In this document: positions 31,872-40,046 of the stretch, in pieces
Position numbering within the stretch: the stretch's first letter is position 1
How the letters are laid out: every line of letters begins with the position of its first letter
Assembly (NCBI RefSeq): GCF_017573505.1
Contig: NZ_JAGEOJ010000019.1
Span: forward strand, 124,001-188,000
Direction of reading: 5' to 3'
Source of the DNA: Actinomadura barringtoniae
GTDB taxonomy: Bacteria > Actinomycetota > Actinomycetes > Streptosporangiales > Streptosporangiaceae
DNA length: 64,000 nt
Program-made: the position numbers and the translations under genes
Notes under the pieces: generated by a model
Databases searched by the model: none
What the model was told of the DNA's origin: nothing
Seen by the model: only the letters and a program-made list of their open reading frames with translations

Positions 31872-34085
31872 CTATGGCTTGCGAGGTTGGTTCAGGAAGA
31901 CGCGGCGGACGGCGCGTTCGGCGGCGTGGCCGTCGTCCCAGGGGCAGTGGCGGGTGCGGAAGGCGTCGCGGGCCTTGGCGGTGGTGTCGGCCCAGGGCGT
32001 GCGGTGGCGGAACGCGTCGAGTAGTTCGTCTTCGGTGCGGGTGAGGATGCCGGGTGGGTGGGCGGTGATGTCGAGGTTGACGCCGCGGGTGAGCCGGTAG
32101 GTGTCCCAGTCGTTGGCGAGGATGACGATGGGGCGGTCGTCTAGGAGGGCGTAGTCGAACATGACCGAGGAGTAGTCGGTGAGGAGGGCGTCGGAGGCGA
32201 TGCTCAGGTCTTCGATGCTGGGGTGGTCGGAGACGTCGATGACGTGTTGGGGGTCCCAGTCCTGCTTCTCCGGTGTGTAGAAGTAGTGGGCGCGGACGAG
32301 GAGGACGTAGTGGTCGCCGAGTTCGCGGGTGAAGCGGCCGATGTCGAACATGGGGCGGTAGGAGTCGCGGTATTCGCGGTGGGTGGGGGCGTAGAGGATC
32401 GCGGTCTTGTCTTGGGGGATGCCGAGTTGTTCGCGCAGTGTGTGGCGTTCGGCGGGGGTGGTGTGGACGAGGCGGTCGTTGCGGGGGTAGCCGATCTCCA
32501 GCATTTCGTAGTGGCAGGGGTAGCCGCGTTCCCAGGCTTGGGTGGACAGGGGGTTGGAGGAGATGAGGTAGTCCCAGCGGTCGGAGCGGGTGATGAGTTT
32601 GTGGAAGTCCATTTCCTGGGCGCCGACGGGGAAGTCCAGCTGGTCCAGGCCCATCTTTTTGAGTGGGGTGCCGTGCTGGGTCATGAGGTGGACTTGGCCG
32701 GGGCGTTTGATGAGGTTGTTGGGGAAGTTGACGTTGTTGACGAAGAACTTCGCGCGGGCCATCAGCCGCTGGTAGGCGAGTGTGCCCTGGATGACGTAGT
32801 CGATGCCGTCGGGGACGGCCTTCACGTTGTCGCGGGTGATGACCCAGACGCCGTGGATGTCGGGGGCGATCTCGCGGGCTTTGTCGTAGATGGCTTTGGG
32901 GTTGCAGGCGACGCCGCGGAACCAGTACGCGCCGTACACAGCGAGATGCTCGTCGATCGGGCGGAGGAACTGCGTCCGGTAGTAGAGCCGCAAAGCCCGG
33001 CGCCTGCCGTACCTCAGCCCCCGCCGGGCCAGACGCTTAGCGGAGGCGAATCGCCTCCTGGCCCATCGTCGGGCGGCCGCTAGGCGGAGAACGAGCTCGT
33101 AACGGCGGCGGTCATTGTTCGCGATGAGTCGATACTTGATCTTCATCAGGCGGCCGCCTGGCGGCTGGTGATCGACGGGTCGATGACGGCGGTAGAGGGA
33201 CGAGAGCTGGCCGAAGAAGTCGGCGCGGTCCCGGGGGAGTATGCGGTCCTGTTCAAGGATGACGAGGGCATGCCCGATCAGCCGATCGAACATCACCGAC
33301 CGGAACGGATCGGTGCCGCCATGTTCGGCCATGAACGAGAACACCCGCTCGTACTGAGGGACCGCGGCGAAGTGGCGGCGGGACGAGCTCTTGGTGATGG
33401 CGCCACTGCGGCGCTGCCGGTATACGTAGCACACCCTGTGGAGAAGGCTGATTCGTTCGGCCATCATCAGGACGGGGAAGGTGAGATTGATGTCCTCGTA
33501 GTAACCCCGGCTGAAGTACAGCCCGAGATCGAGCAGGTACTCACGGCGGATCACCTTGCTCCAGGTGGTCATCATGGTCCCGAGCACGCTGGGCCGCTCC
33601 GCGCAGGTGAAGACGTCCGGCGCGCCCTCGAAACGGTGCTGCGCCGTGCCCGTGCGCCGGCCGTCCCAATGCTCGCGGACGTGGTCCACCACCAGCACAT
33701 CGGGCCAGGTGTCCTTCAGACGGCCGCGGATGGCGCGGATCGCACCGTCGGTTGCGTAGTCGTCGCTGTCGAAGAACCACACGTACTCGCCGGTGGCCAT
33801 GCCGAGGCCTATGTTGCGGGCCTCGCCGAGCCCGACGTTACTGGCCAGGTGCAGGACGTGGATGCTCGGGTCGCGTTCGGCGAACTCGTCCAGGACTGCG
33901 CCGCAGTTGTCGGGCGAGGCGTCGTCCACCGCGACGATCTCCACATCCGTCAAGCTCGGATCCAGAAGCGATTCCAGGCACTGGGGGAGGAAGCCCTGCA
34001 CCTTGTGAACGGGGACGATGATGCTGAGCAAGGGGCGTGTCGGGGGAGGTGAGACCACCGGTGTCCTCGGGTTTGTTCGCAGCAT
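31872..34085 (-). CDS. Glycosyltransferase 2 - CDP-glycerol glycerophosphotransferase fusion (teichoic-acid type)
   Basis: 737 residues from ATG 34085. Residues 18-250 form a GT-A family 2 domain (SIIVPVHKVQGFLPQCLESLL, VDDASPDN, NVGLGEARNIGLGMATGEYVWFFDSDDY). After a very basic linker (about 340-370, rich in Arg) residues 380-735 match TagF/TarF-like CDP-glycerol glycerophosphotransferases: MTQHGTPLKKMG, GYPRNDRL, ILYAPTHREYRD, LTDYSSVMFDYALLDDRPIV. The second domain would add glycerol- or ribitol-phosphate units to a lipid-linked chain. The basic linker should bind membrane. The preceding DedA-like fragment lies on the same strand. Confidence 0.88.
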   Translation of the reverse strand: MLRTNPRTPVVSPPPTRPLLSIIVPVHKVQGFLPQCLESLLDPSLTDVEIVAVDDASPDNCGAVLDEFAERDPSIHVLHLASNVGLGEARNIGLGMATGEYVWFFDSDDYATDGAIRAIRGRLKDTWPDVLVVDHVREHWDGRRTGTAQHRFEGAPDVFTCAERPSVLGTMMTTWSKVIRREYLLDLGLYFSRGYYEDINLTFPVLMMAERISLLHRVCYVYRQRRSGAITKSSSRRHFAAVPQYERVFSFMAEHGGTDPFRSVMFDRLIGHALVILEQDRILPRDRADFFGQLSSLYRRHRPVDHQPPGGRLMKIKYRLIANNDRRRYELVLRLAAARRWARRRFASAKRLARRGLRYGRRRALRLYYRTQFLRPIDEHLAVYGAYWFRGVACNPKAIYDKAREIAPDIHGVWVITRDNVKAVPDGIDYVIQGTLAYQRLMARAKFFVNNVNFPNNLIKRPGQVHLMTQHGTPLKKMGLDQLDFPVGAQEMDFHKLITRSDRWDYLISSNPLSTQAWERGYPCHYEMLEIGYPRNDRLVHTTPAERHTLREQLGIPQDKTAILYAPTHREYRDSYRPMFDIGRFTRELGDHYVLLVRAHYFYTPEKQDWDPQHVIDVSDHPSIEDLSIASDALLTDYSSVMFDYALLDDRPIVILANDWDTYRLTRGVNLDITAHPPGILTRTEDELLDAFRHRTPWADTTAKARDAFRTRHCPWDDGHAAERAVRRVFLNQPRKP

Positions 34086-34147
34086 TCAGGAGAGCAGCCG
34101 GTCGGCTGCCCGGGGGCGGCATGGTCTTCGCGCGTCGCGGTGCGCTC

Positions 34148-34504
34148 TCAGCAGGAGCGATCGGCACGAGAGATAACGGCGATGACTCCCACGATGGGCA
34201 ACAAATACTTGTCGATTCCCGGGATCGAACTGCCCAACAGGTAGCCTGCGACGACGATGCTCACGGCCCATAGCAGGCCGCCGAGCACTTGCCAGAATGT
34301 GAAGACCCTCGCTGGAACGTCCAAGGCTCCGGCGATGGGGTTGAGAACTGTTCTCACAATCGGAATGAACCGAGCCGGCACACTGGCCTGGAGCAGCCCG
34401 GTTTCGGCGAACAGGATCGCCACGATTCCCACCGTGCCGAACGCCGCCAAGAGCGAATGGGCATCGAGGGGATTCAGCGTGAGAACGGTCATGCACCAGT
34501 CCAT
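34148..34504 (-). pseudogene. DedA-family gene with internal deletion
   Basis: 118 residues. The start (LLAAFGTVGIVAILFAETGLL) and the later part (ARFIPIVRTVLNPIAGALDVPARVFTFWQVLGGLLWAVSIVVAGYLLGS) are those of DedA/SNARE-associated membrane proteins, but they are fused directly: the middle of about 70-90 residues, with the FFLPGDSLL region and re-entrant loop, is missing, and the last helix is cut. Normal length is about 200. The frame is open, so a short protein may be made, but it should not work as an undecaprenyl-phosphate flippase. ATG at 34504 or 34492. Confidence 0.7.
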
Positions 34505-34522
34505 TCAACGAAGACGGTGCTC

Positions 34523-34556
34523 ACCGTAACCAGCGCAAGGTAAGCGTCAGGCTAAC
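34523..34556 (-). promoter_or_regulatory. 11-base-phased direct-repeat promoter element (site B)
   Basis: On the minus strand GTTAGCC is followed 11 bases later by GCTTACC and 17 bases after that by TACGGT. The whole stretch and the leader to the start codon resemble the PAP2 promoter at 18204-18263 over about 55 bases, indicating a duplicated promoter as well as a shared operator. Confidence 0.6.
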
Positions 34557-34633
34557 TCAGATTTCCGTGTATTAGCCCGATTCGGATCAGCTCACCTCTG
34601 AATGGTGCGCCTTGATCAGCGGGCGCCGGATCA

Positions 34634-35869
34634 TCATGCCTGGACCGGGGTGTCGCGATAGGAGCGCCAGACCGTGAGGTCGTAGCCGAGTCCGAGTGCC
34701 GCGCCGATCAGGAGCGGGCCTCCGAGCGCGGCGAGCGGGCCGGTCAGCAGGGTGGTCGCCGCGATCGGGCTGACCGACACGGCGATGCTGCGGGCCAGGC
34801 TGGTCATGCTCGCCGCGGCGGTCCGGTGGGCCGGGCCGACGATCGCCGCGGTGAACGTCTGCCGCGCAGGCACGTCGATCTTCGAAAGAGCCTGGCGGCA
34901 CAGCAGCAGTGCGACCGCCATGCCCAATGTCGGCGCGAACGGAATGAAGGCCAGCAACAGGTTGGCGCCCGCGTGGGGGAGGAGCATCGCGGCCAGGAGC
35001 CCGCGGCGTGCGGCGAGCAGCGGAGCGGTCAGCTGCGCGAGGGCGGGCAGGAGGTTCGCCGCGAAGAAGATCAGCCCGAGCTGGGCGGTGGTGGCACCGA
35101 AATGATGGGCGAACCACCAGGCCAGCACGGCCTGCACCGCGAGCCCGCCGGAGAACGCGTCCAGCGCGAACAGCCCGGCCAGCCGCTTGACGTGGCCCGG
35201 CAGACGGACCGGGGGCAGGTCCGGTTCCGCGCTGGAAGGGGTGGTCGGCACGGTGGGCGCCTCGGCGTCCGCGGGCAGGTGCCAGAAGAGCAGCACGCTG
35301 ACGGCTGCCAGCAGCGAGTAGAGCGCGAACGCCGCGTCGCCCGCGGAGACGCCGTGCTGCAGGCCGAGACCGGCCGCGGCCAGCCCGCCGAGTGCGCCGG
35401 TGGCCAGCGCGGCCACGTTGTAGCAGGTGAAGACCTGGGTATGGCGCTCCGCCGGGCAGGACTGCGCGAGGATCGACTGCTCGACCCCCGAGAAGGGGGT
35501 GTTGTCGTTGGTCGACGGTGAGATCGTTCCGATGAACGCCGCCGCGACCAGGACGGGATAGGACTCCGAGACCGCGAACAGGATGCCGGACGCGGCCATC
35601 AGGCAGCTGCAGGCGATGAGGACGCGGCGGCGGCCCCACACGTCGGCGAACAGGCCGAGCGCCAGGCTCGCCACGACCGATCCGGCCGACGCGACGGCCA
35701 GCAGCAGACCGGTCTGCCACGGCGCGTCGCCGTCCTCGGTGAGCATCTGGGCGAGCAGGACGCTGGTGCATCCGTACCCGAACGTGCGCAGCGCGCGCGT
35801 CGCCACCACCAGCCGCCCGGTTCGCCCGAGCCCGCTCCAAAATGTCGTCCTGACCTGCGTCGATGTCAC
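34634..35869 (-). CDS. MFS exporter, probably siderophore or drug efflux
   Basis: 411 residues from GTG 35869 with twelve predicted helices. The helix 2-3 loop reads LGLFADVWGRRRVLIA, the MFS motif A variant; the central loop (about 195-225) is short and acidic. Nothing fixes the substrate. The only upstream control signal is a near-perfect iron box 109 bases away (35978), so iron-dependent expression and siderophore export are the simplest proposal; the box may instead serve the efe side. Confidence 0.78.
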   Translation of the reverse strand: MTSTQVRTTFWSGLGRTGRLVVATRALRTFGYGCTSVLLAQMLTEDGDAPWQTGLLLAVASAGSVVASLALGLFADVWGRRRVLIACSCLMAASGILFAVSESYPVLVAAAFIGTISPSTNDNTPFSGVEQSILAQSCPAERHTQVFTCYNVAALATGALGGLAAAGLGLQHGVSAGDAAFALYSLLAAVSVLLFWHLPADAEAPTVPTTPSSAEPDLPPVRLPGHVKRLAGLFALDAFSGGLAVQAVLAWWFAHHFGATTAQLGLIFFAANLLPALAQLTAPLLAARRGLLAAMLLPHAGANLLLAFIPFAPTLGMAVALLLCRQALSKIDVPARQTFTAAIVGPAHRTAAASMTSLARSIAVSVSPIAATTLLTGPLAALGGPLLIGAALGLGYDLTVWRSYRDTPVQA

Positions 35870-35977
35870 ACGTCATGATGAGCCACCGGCTCACCGCCCC
35901 GTGCACTGACGGCGACTTGTCCGTGTCGTCCGGGCGGTCTGGCGGGTGAAGCGTCGGCTTGTTGCGGTCTGGCCAAC

Positions 35978-35996
35978 TTAGGCTAGTCTAACCTAA
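35978..35996. promoter_or_regulatory. DmdR/IdeR iron box
   Basis: TTAGGCTAGTCTAACCTAA matches the 19-base actinobacterial iron box (TTAGGTTAGSCTAACCTAA) at 17 of 19 positions and is an inverted repeat. Iron-loaded DtxR-family repressor binds such sites. It lies between the divergent MFS gene and the efeO remnant/efeU genes. Confidence 0.88.
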
Positions 35997-35999
35997 AAT

Positions 36000-36013
36000 C
36001 TACATGCCTGTAG
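36000..36013. promoter_or_regulatory. TACA-N4-TGTA palindrome beside iron box
   Basis: CTACA-TGCC-TGTAG begins four bases after the iron box. It has the same form as the sites at 17421, 18318, 37193 and 49158, suggesting a second layer of control on the efe region. Confidence 0.55.
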
Positions 36014-36095
36014 TTGTTGGCAGGGTGAGAGCCCCTTCCCCCCTGGAGTCGCTCGATGGTGGGTGCCGCCGTGCCGGCAGGCTCAGGATCGATCT

Positions 36096-36257
36096 GTGAT
36101 CGAGCCGGCGTCGCTCCTCAACCGGTATCGGACCGGACGTGGAGCCGTCGACCTCATCTCCTACGACAAGGTCTCGGCCGCCGACCGCAAGGAACTGTCG
36201 GACCAGGTCAACGCCTTGGCCGAGCCCCTATCCAGGCTCGCCGCCGCCGTGGCCTGA
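36096..36257 (+). pseudogene. C-terminal remnant of efeO (imelysin/M75 iron-binding lipoprotein)
   Basis: The 53 codons read SLLNRYRTGRGAVDLISYDKVSAADRKELSDQVNALAEPLSRLAAAVA, the conserved end of EfeO proteins, where ELSDxVNALAEPLS is typical. The signal peptide, cupredoxin part and the HxxE metal site of the M75 domain are missing; only about 80 bases separate it from the promoter region. The gene has lost roughly seven eighths of its length, while efeU next to it is intact. Confidence 0.75.
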
Positions 36258-36296
36258 TCGCGCTCACCGACCTGACCCGCCCCTCTTGGAGGACGC

Positions 36297-37136
36297 ATGA
36301 TCGGCAACTATCTCATCGGGCTGCGGGAGGGGCTGGAGGCCAGCCTCGTCGCGTGCATCCTGATCGCCTACCTCGTCAAGACCGGTAACCGGAAGGCGCT
36401 GGTACCCGTCTGGGGCGGCATCGCCCTGGCCGTCGCGATCAGCCTGGGCTTCGGCGCCGCACTGCAGTTCGGCTCGTCCACCCTGACCTTCCAGGCCAAG
36501 GAGGCGCTCGGCGGTGGCCTGTCGATCCTTTCCGTCGCACTGGTGACCTGGATGGTGTTCTGGATGCGCCGAACGGCTCGCCACCTGCGCTCCGATCTGC
36601 AGGGTCGCCTGGACACCGCTCTGGCCGGTGGCGCGGCCGCGCTCGTAGCGACCGCGTTCCTGGCCGTGGGGCGAGAAGGACTGGAGACCTCGCTGTTCAT
36701 ATGGACGGCGGTCCAGGCCACGGGCCAGGGCTGGCAGCCCCTCCTCGGTGCCTCGCTCGGTCTGCTGACCGCCGTCGCACTCGGCTGGCTCTTCTATCGC
36801 GGGGCGCTGCGGATCAACCTGGCGCGCTTCTTCACCTGGACCGGTGTGATGCTCGTCGTGGTAGCCGCAGGCGTGCTCGCCTACGGCTTCCATGACCTGC
36901 AGGAGGCCGACTTCGTGCCCGGGCTGCACAGCCTGGCCTTCGACATCAGCGAAACCGTGCCCCCTGACAGCTGGTACGGGACCCTGCTCAAGGGGATCTT
37001 CAACTTCCAGCCCAATCCGACCGTGCTCCAGGTCGTCGTCTGGCTGCTGTACCTCGTTCCGACCATGACGTTCTTCCTGCTGCCGACCCGAACCAGCCCA
37101 GCCCCTCAGAAGACCCAGGCGCCCGTCTCTCCATGA
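36297..37136 (+). CDS. efeU: FTR1-family iron permease (EfeU)
   Basis: 279 residues from ATG 36297 after TTGGAGG. Seven helices; the two iron-relay motifs REGLE are present at 10-14 and 126-130. The length equals that of E. coli EfeU (276). EfeU imports iron with EfeO and the peroxidase EfeB; here efeO is a remnant and no efeB is seen, so the permease may work alone or with partners elsewhere. Upstream are an iron box and a TACA-N4-TGTA site. Confidence 0.9.
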   Translation: MIGNYLIGLREGLEASLVACILIAYLVKTGNRKALVPVWGGIALAVAISLGFGAALQFGSSTLTFQAKEALGGGLSILSVALVTWMVFWMRRTARHLRSDLQGRLDTALAGGAAALVATAFLAVGREGLETSLFIWTAVQATGQGWQPLLGASLGLLTAVALGWLFYRGALRINLARFFTWTGVMLVVVAAGVLAYGFHDLQEADFVPGLHSLAFDISETVPPDSWYGTLLKGIFNFQPNPTVLQVVVWLLYLVPTMTFFLLPTRTSPAPQKTQAPVSP

Positions 37137-37192
37137 GCTCGCCGCCGATCCCGGCGTCCATCGCCCGTTCATCAGTTTCACCCCCTCTCGTA

Positions 37193-37214
37193 ACTTCTAC
37201 TAGAATGTAGAAGT
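37193..37214. promoter_or_regulatory. Perfect-arm operator overlapping the PAP2 start codon
   Basis: ACTTCTAC-TAGAAT-GTAGAAGT has two perfect 8-base arms; the centre TAGAAT can serve as -10 hexamer, with the transcript then starting about at the GTG of the gene (37213). The mRNA would be leaderless and fully blocked by a bound repressor. The site is identical at 21 of 22 positions to the one at 17421. Confidence 0.65.
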
Positions 37215-37818
37215 GTTGAACTTGACGGCGGCTGGGATCGACGGGTCGGAGTACCGGGCCGTGGTCTCGTTCGCCCAGCACACGGCCTGGCTCCAGCCCG
37301 CGATGAAGGTCTACACCTCCGCCGGGCTGGTCGCGCTGTGCGTCATGGCGGTGCTCGCCTGGTGGAGAGCGCGCCGGAGCGCTGACATGGCCGCCATGGC
37401 CGTGATCGCCTGGATCGCCGCGGGCACGGGGGTGTCGGTCGCCGTTGGACTGGGATTGAAGCAGGTCTTCGCCGAAGCCCGGCCGTGCCTGGCGATCCAT
37501 ACCGCGACCGTGGAGGCCTGCCCCGGCCCCGGCGACTACTCGTTCCCCTCCGACCACACGATCGTCGCCGCCGCCTTGGCCGCGGGAATCTGGCTTGCCG
37601 ACCGGCGCCTGGGCATCCTCGCCGCCGTCCTCGCGCTTCTGGAGGCGTTCTCCCGCGTCTACCTGGGCCAGCACTACCCACACGACGTGGTGGCCGGTGT
37701 CGTTCTGGGAGCCCTGATCATCCTGGCCGGCTGGCCGTTGGCCCGCCACCCGCTCGCCGCCCTGACACGCACGCTCTCCCGCAGCCCGCTACGGCTGCTC
37801 ATCACCCGCGATAACTGA
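37213..37818 (+). CDS. PAP2 phosphatase, BcrC-like undecaprenyl-diphosphatase type
   Basis: 201 residues from GTG 37213. All three PAP2 motifs are intact: KQVFAEARP (Lys and Arg of motif 1), FPSDHT (acid His of motif 2, in the PSDH form seen in BcrC) and SRVYLGQHYPHD (Arg, nucleophile His, Asp). Five to six helices. Enzymes of this type recycle C55-PP to C55-P for wall synthesis and give bacitracin resistance. The operator over its start suggests induction by wall stress. Confidence 0.85.
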   Translation: MLNLTAAGIDGSEYRAVVSFAQHTAWLQPAMKVYTSAGLVALCVMAVLAWWRARRSADMAAMAVIAWIAAGTGVSVAVGLGLKQVFAEARPCLAIHTATVEACPGPGDYSFPSDHTIVAAALAAGIWLADRRLGILAAVLALLEAFSRVYLGQHYPHDVVAGVVLGALIILAGWPLARHPLAALTRTLSRSPLRLLITRDN

Positions 37819-37909
37819 CCACGGCTCGCACGAGCCTTCTCCTCATCGCTGCCCGATCAGGCTGGCGGGCCGAACGGGCTGGCGTGCCGGTGGCGTGCCG
37901 AACGGGTGG

Positions 37910-39187
37910 CTAAGGCGTTGTTGGGGGGAGCAGGAGGGTGAATGTCGTGGGTGCTTGGCTGCTCAAGGTCAGCCGGCCGCCTTCGGCCTCGGCGAGCGCT
38001 CGGGCCATGGCCAGTCCGATTCCGTGGCCGTCGGGCCCGCCGGTACGGCGGAACATGACATCGGTGTCCTGCCCGGTCACGTCGCCCTGGTCGGCCACGT
38101 CGATCGCGAGGGCGCCGGTGGCCTCTCGCGCGCGCAGGCTGACCGTTCCGACGCCGTGCTGAAGAGCGTTGTCGATCAGAACGGCCAGGATCTGCCGGAC
38201 GGCTGCCTCGGACGCGGCGGTCTCGGGCAGGGACGCGGTGGTGACACGGAGCGGGCGTGTCTGGGCGGCGAGCGCACCGTGCCAATGCCGCTCGAGTTCG
38301 TCGAGCAGCGCCCGGATGTTCAGCGGCTCACCCGAGCGGGGCAGGTCGCGGGCAAGGGCCAGCAGGTCCGTGATGGTGGTGTCCAGACGGTCCGCGGCCG
38401 CCGCGGCCGCTTCGAGCGCAGGGCGTTGCGAGGCCTCGTCCTGCAGGGCCGCGTCCAGGATGAGCTTGAGGCCGGTGAGCGGGGTGCGGAGTTGATGAGA
38501 GGCATTGGCCGAGAAGGCCCGCTCGCGTTCCAGCACCTCGCCCAGACGACGGGCCGTCGCCGACAGGGAGGCGCCGGCCGCGTCGACTTCGCCGATGCCG
38601 GTGGCCGGTGTGGTGATGGTGAAGTCGCCGTCGCCGAGGCGGCGGGTCGCGCCGGCGAGGTCCTCGACCGGTGTGGCGAGGCGGCCGGCGAGGCGACGGG
38701 CCAGAATCCAGGTGATCCCGAGTGCCGCGAGCGCGATGGCCAGCATCAGACCCCAGGTGCTGGCGATCTTCGAGTAGACGTTGCCGCGCGGGACCGCCGC
38801 ACGGACGACGGCGGTGACCTTCTCTTCGTCGGTCACGGGGACGGCCGCGACCAGATCGCCGTGCGAGTCCCCGGTGATGACGCGGGCCTGAAGGGCCTCC
38901 TGCACGGGGCCGTCGGCCGTCGCCGGTCCCTTGCCGCTGATCAGCTTTCCGGCGGGGTTGTAGATCCCCACCGCCATCTCCGGTTCCGATTCGGGGAGTT
39001 CGGAGGTGTCACGGCCGCGCAACAGGTCCGCCGAGACCGCGATCGTCGCCTCCGCTGCGACTCTTTCCAGTTCGCCCTGCTCATCGGTGAAGTAGTAGTG
39101 GGCCGCCCCGGCCGCCAGCGGGACCCCGAACAAGACGATGGCCACCGCGGCGGCCAGAACGCACAAAGCGGTGATCCGTGTGCGCAT
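37910..39187 (-). CDS. OmpR-type sensor histidine kinase
   Basis: 425 residues from ATG 39187 after GGAAGG. First helix at 8-30, an extracellular domain of about 115 residues (30-145), second helix at 148-168, HAMP to about 215, HisKA with His231 in SANASHQLRTPLTGL, N-box LIDNALQH, G-boxes ADQGDVTG and GHGIGLAMARALAEAEGG. No regulator gene is adjacent; the only OmpR-type regulator in the window is at 44530, at the far end of the lipoprotein/ABC operon, and is its likely partner. Divergent from the lipoprotein gene. Confidence 0.88.
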   Translation of the reverse strand: MRTRITALCVLAAAVAIVLFGVPLAAGAAHYYFTDEQGELERVAAEATIAVSADLLRGRDTSELPESEPEMAVGIYNPAGKLISGKGPATADGPVQEALQARVITGDSHGDLVAAVPVTDEEKVTAVVRAAVPRGNVYSKIASTWGLMLAIALAALGITWILARRLAGRLATPVEDLAGATRRLGDGDFTITTPATGIGEVDAAGASLSATARRLGEVLERERAFSANASHQLRTPLTGLKLILDAALQDEASQRPALEAAAAAADRLDTTITDLLALARDLPRSGEPLNIRALLDELERHWHGALAAQTRPLRVTTASLPETAASEAAVRQILAVLIDNALQHGVGTVSLRAREATGALAIDVADQGDVTGQDTDVMFRRTGGPDGHGIGLAMARALAEAEGGRLTLSSQAPTTFTLLLPPTTP

Positions 39188-39312
39188 GCCCTTCCTTCCG
39201 CTTGGCTTCGTGGTCTCGCATGCCTCAGTCTGCCCGTCCGCCATGGCGCCTCCGGCCGCCGAAATGCGTTCGGCCAGAGTTTCGGTCTTCGCCAGCGGCG
39301 CGTTTGCCGTGC

Positions 39313-39357
39313 GCTGACTTTCGTCGAACGGGGCGTTATCCCGGGCTTGCCTAGCTT
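39313..39357 (+). promoter_or_regulatory. 11-base-phased direct-repeat promoter element (site D)
   Basis: GCTGACT at 39313 and GTTATCC at 39335 are 22 bases apart, and the hexamer TAGCTT starts 17 bases after the second unit. The geometry is the same as at 45287. It should drive the lipoprotein/ABC operon at 39399. Confidence 0.5.
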
Positions 39358-39398
39358 GAGCCCCAGGAGTGAACACACGGCTCCGGAGGAGGACGGTC

Positions 39399-40046
39399 AT
39401 GGGAACAGCCGGTGGGAAGATCGCCGTGATGGTCGCCGGGACGCTCCTCGTCCTCGCGGCTGGCTGCGGCCATGGCGGTGGAAGCGGCCCGTCCCTTCCC
39501 GCGGCGGGCGGCAGCGGCACCGGATCAGGTACGGCGACGGACGACACCGAGCCGCCGACGCCCGGCGTCACCGAGTCCAACCCGGCCGGTGACATTCCTG
39601 ACAACCAGGTCTACGTGCCGTTCACCGCGCCGGGCGGGCTGGTGGAGGTCCGGGTCCCGGAGGGGTGGGCCCGAACCTCGAACGCGGGCGAGACGACATT
39701 CACCGACAAGCTCAACTCGGTCCGCATTCAGGTGGTCCCGGCGGCGACGGCTCCGACGGCCCGGTCGGCGCAGCAGGACCTTGCCAAGATCAGGGTCACG
39801 GCGCATGGATTCACGGGCGGCCGCGTACGTTCGGTCACCCGGAAGGCCGGGCCGGTCACGTTGACTCAATACCAGGCCGACTCGGCGCCTGACCCGGTCA
39901 CCGGCAAGGTCGTGGTGGACGCGGTCGAGCGGTACGCGTTCTGGAAGAACGGTCAGGAAGCGATCGTCACGCTCTCCGGACCGCGCGGAGCGGACAACGT
40001 CGACCCGTGGCGCACGGTGAGCGACTCGGTGCGATGGCTGAAGTGA
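39399..40046 (+). CDS. Lipoprotein, first gene of ABC operon
   Basis: 215 residues from ATG 39399 with a strong GGAGGAGG site; the GTG at 39369 is less likely. Signal peptide with lipobox LAAGC (Cys26). A Gly/Ser/Thr-rich linker follows, then a compact domain (about 70-215) with the phrase FTAPGGLVEVRVPEGWARTSNAGETTFTDKLNSVRIQV, reminiscent of small secreted PsbP/LpqN-like folds, but no family is certain. Located outside the membrane, it could present a ligand to the sensor kinase or the exporter. Confidence 0.75.
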   Translation: MGTAGGKIAVMVAGTLLVLAAGCGHGGGSGPSLPAAGGSGTGSGTATDDTEPPTPGVTESNPAGDIPDNQVYVPFTAPGGLVEVRVPEGWARTSNAGETTFTDKLNSVRIQVVPAATAPTARSAQQDLAKIRVTAHGFTGGRVRSVTRKAGPVTLTQYQADSAPDPVTGKVVVDAVERYAFWKNGQEAIVTLSGPRGADNVDPWRTVSDSVRWLK

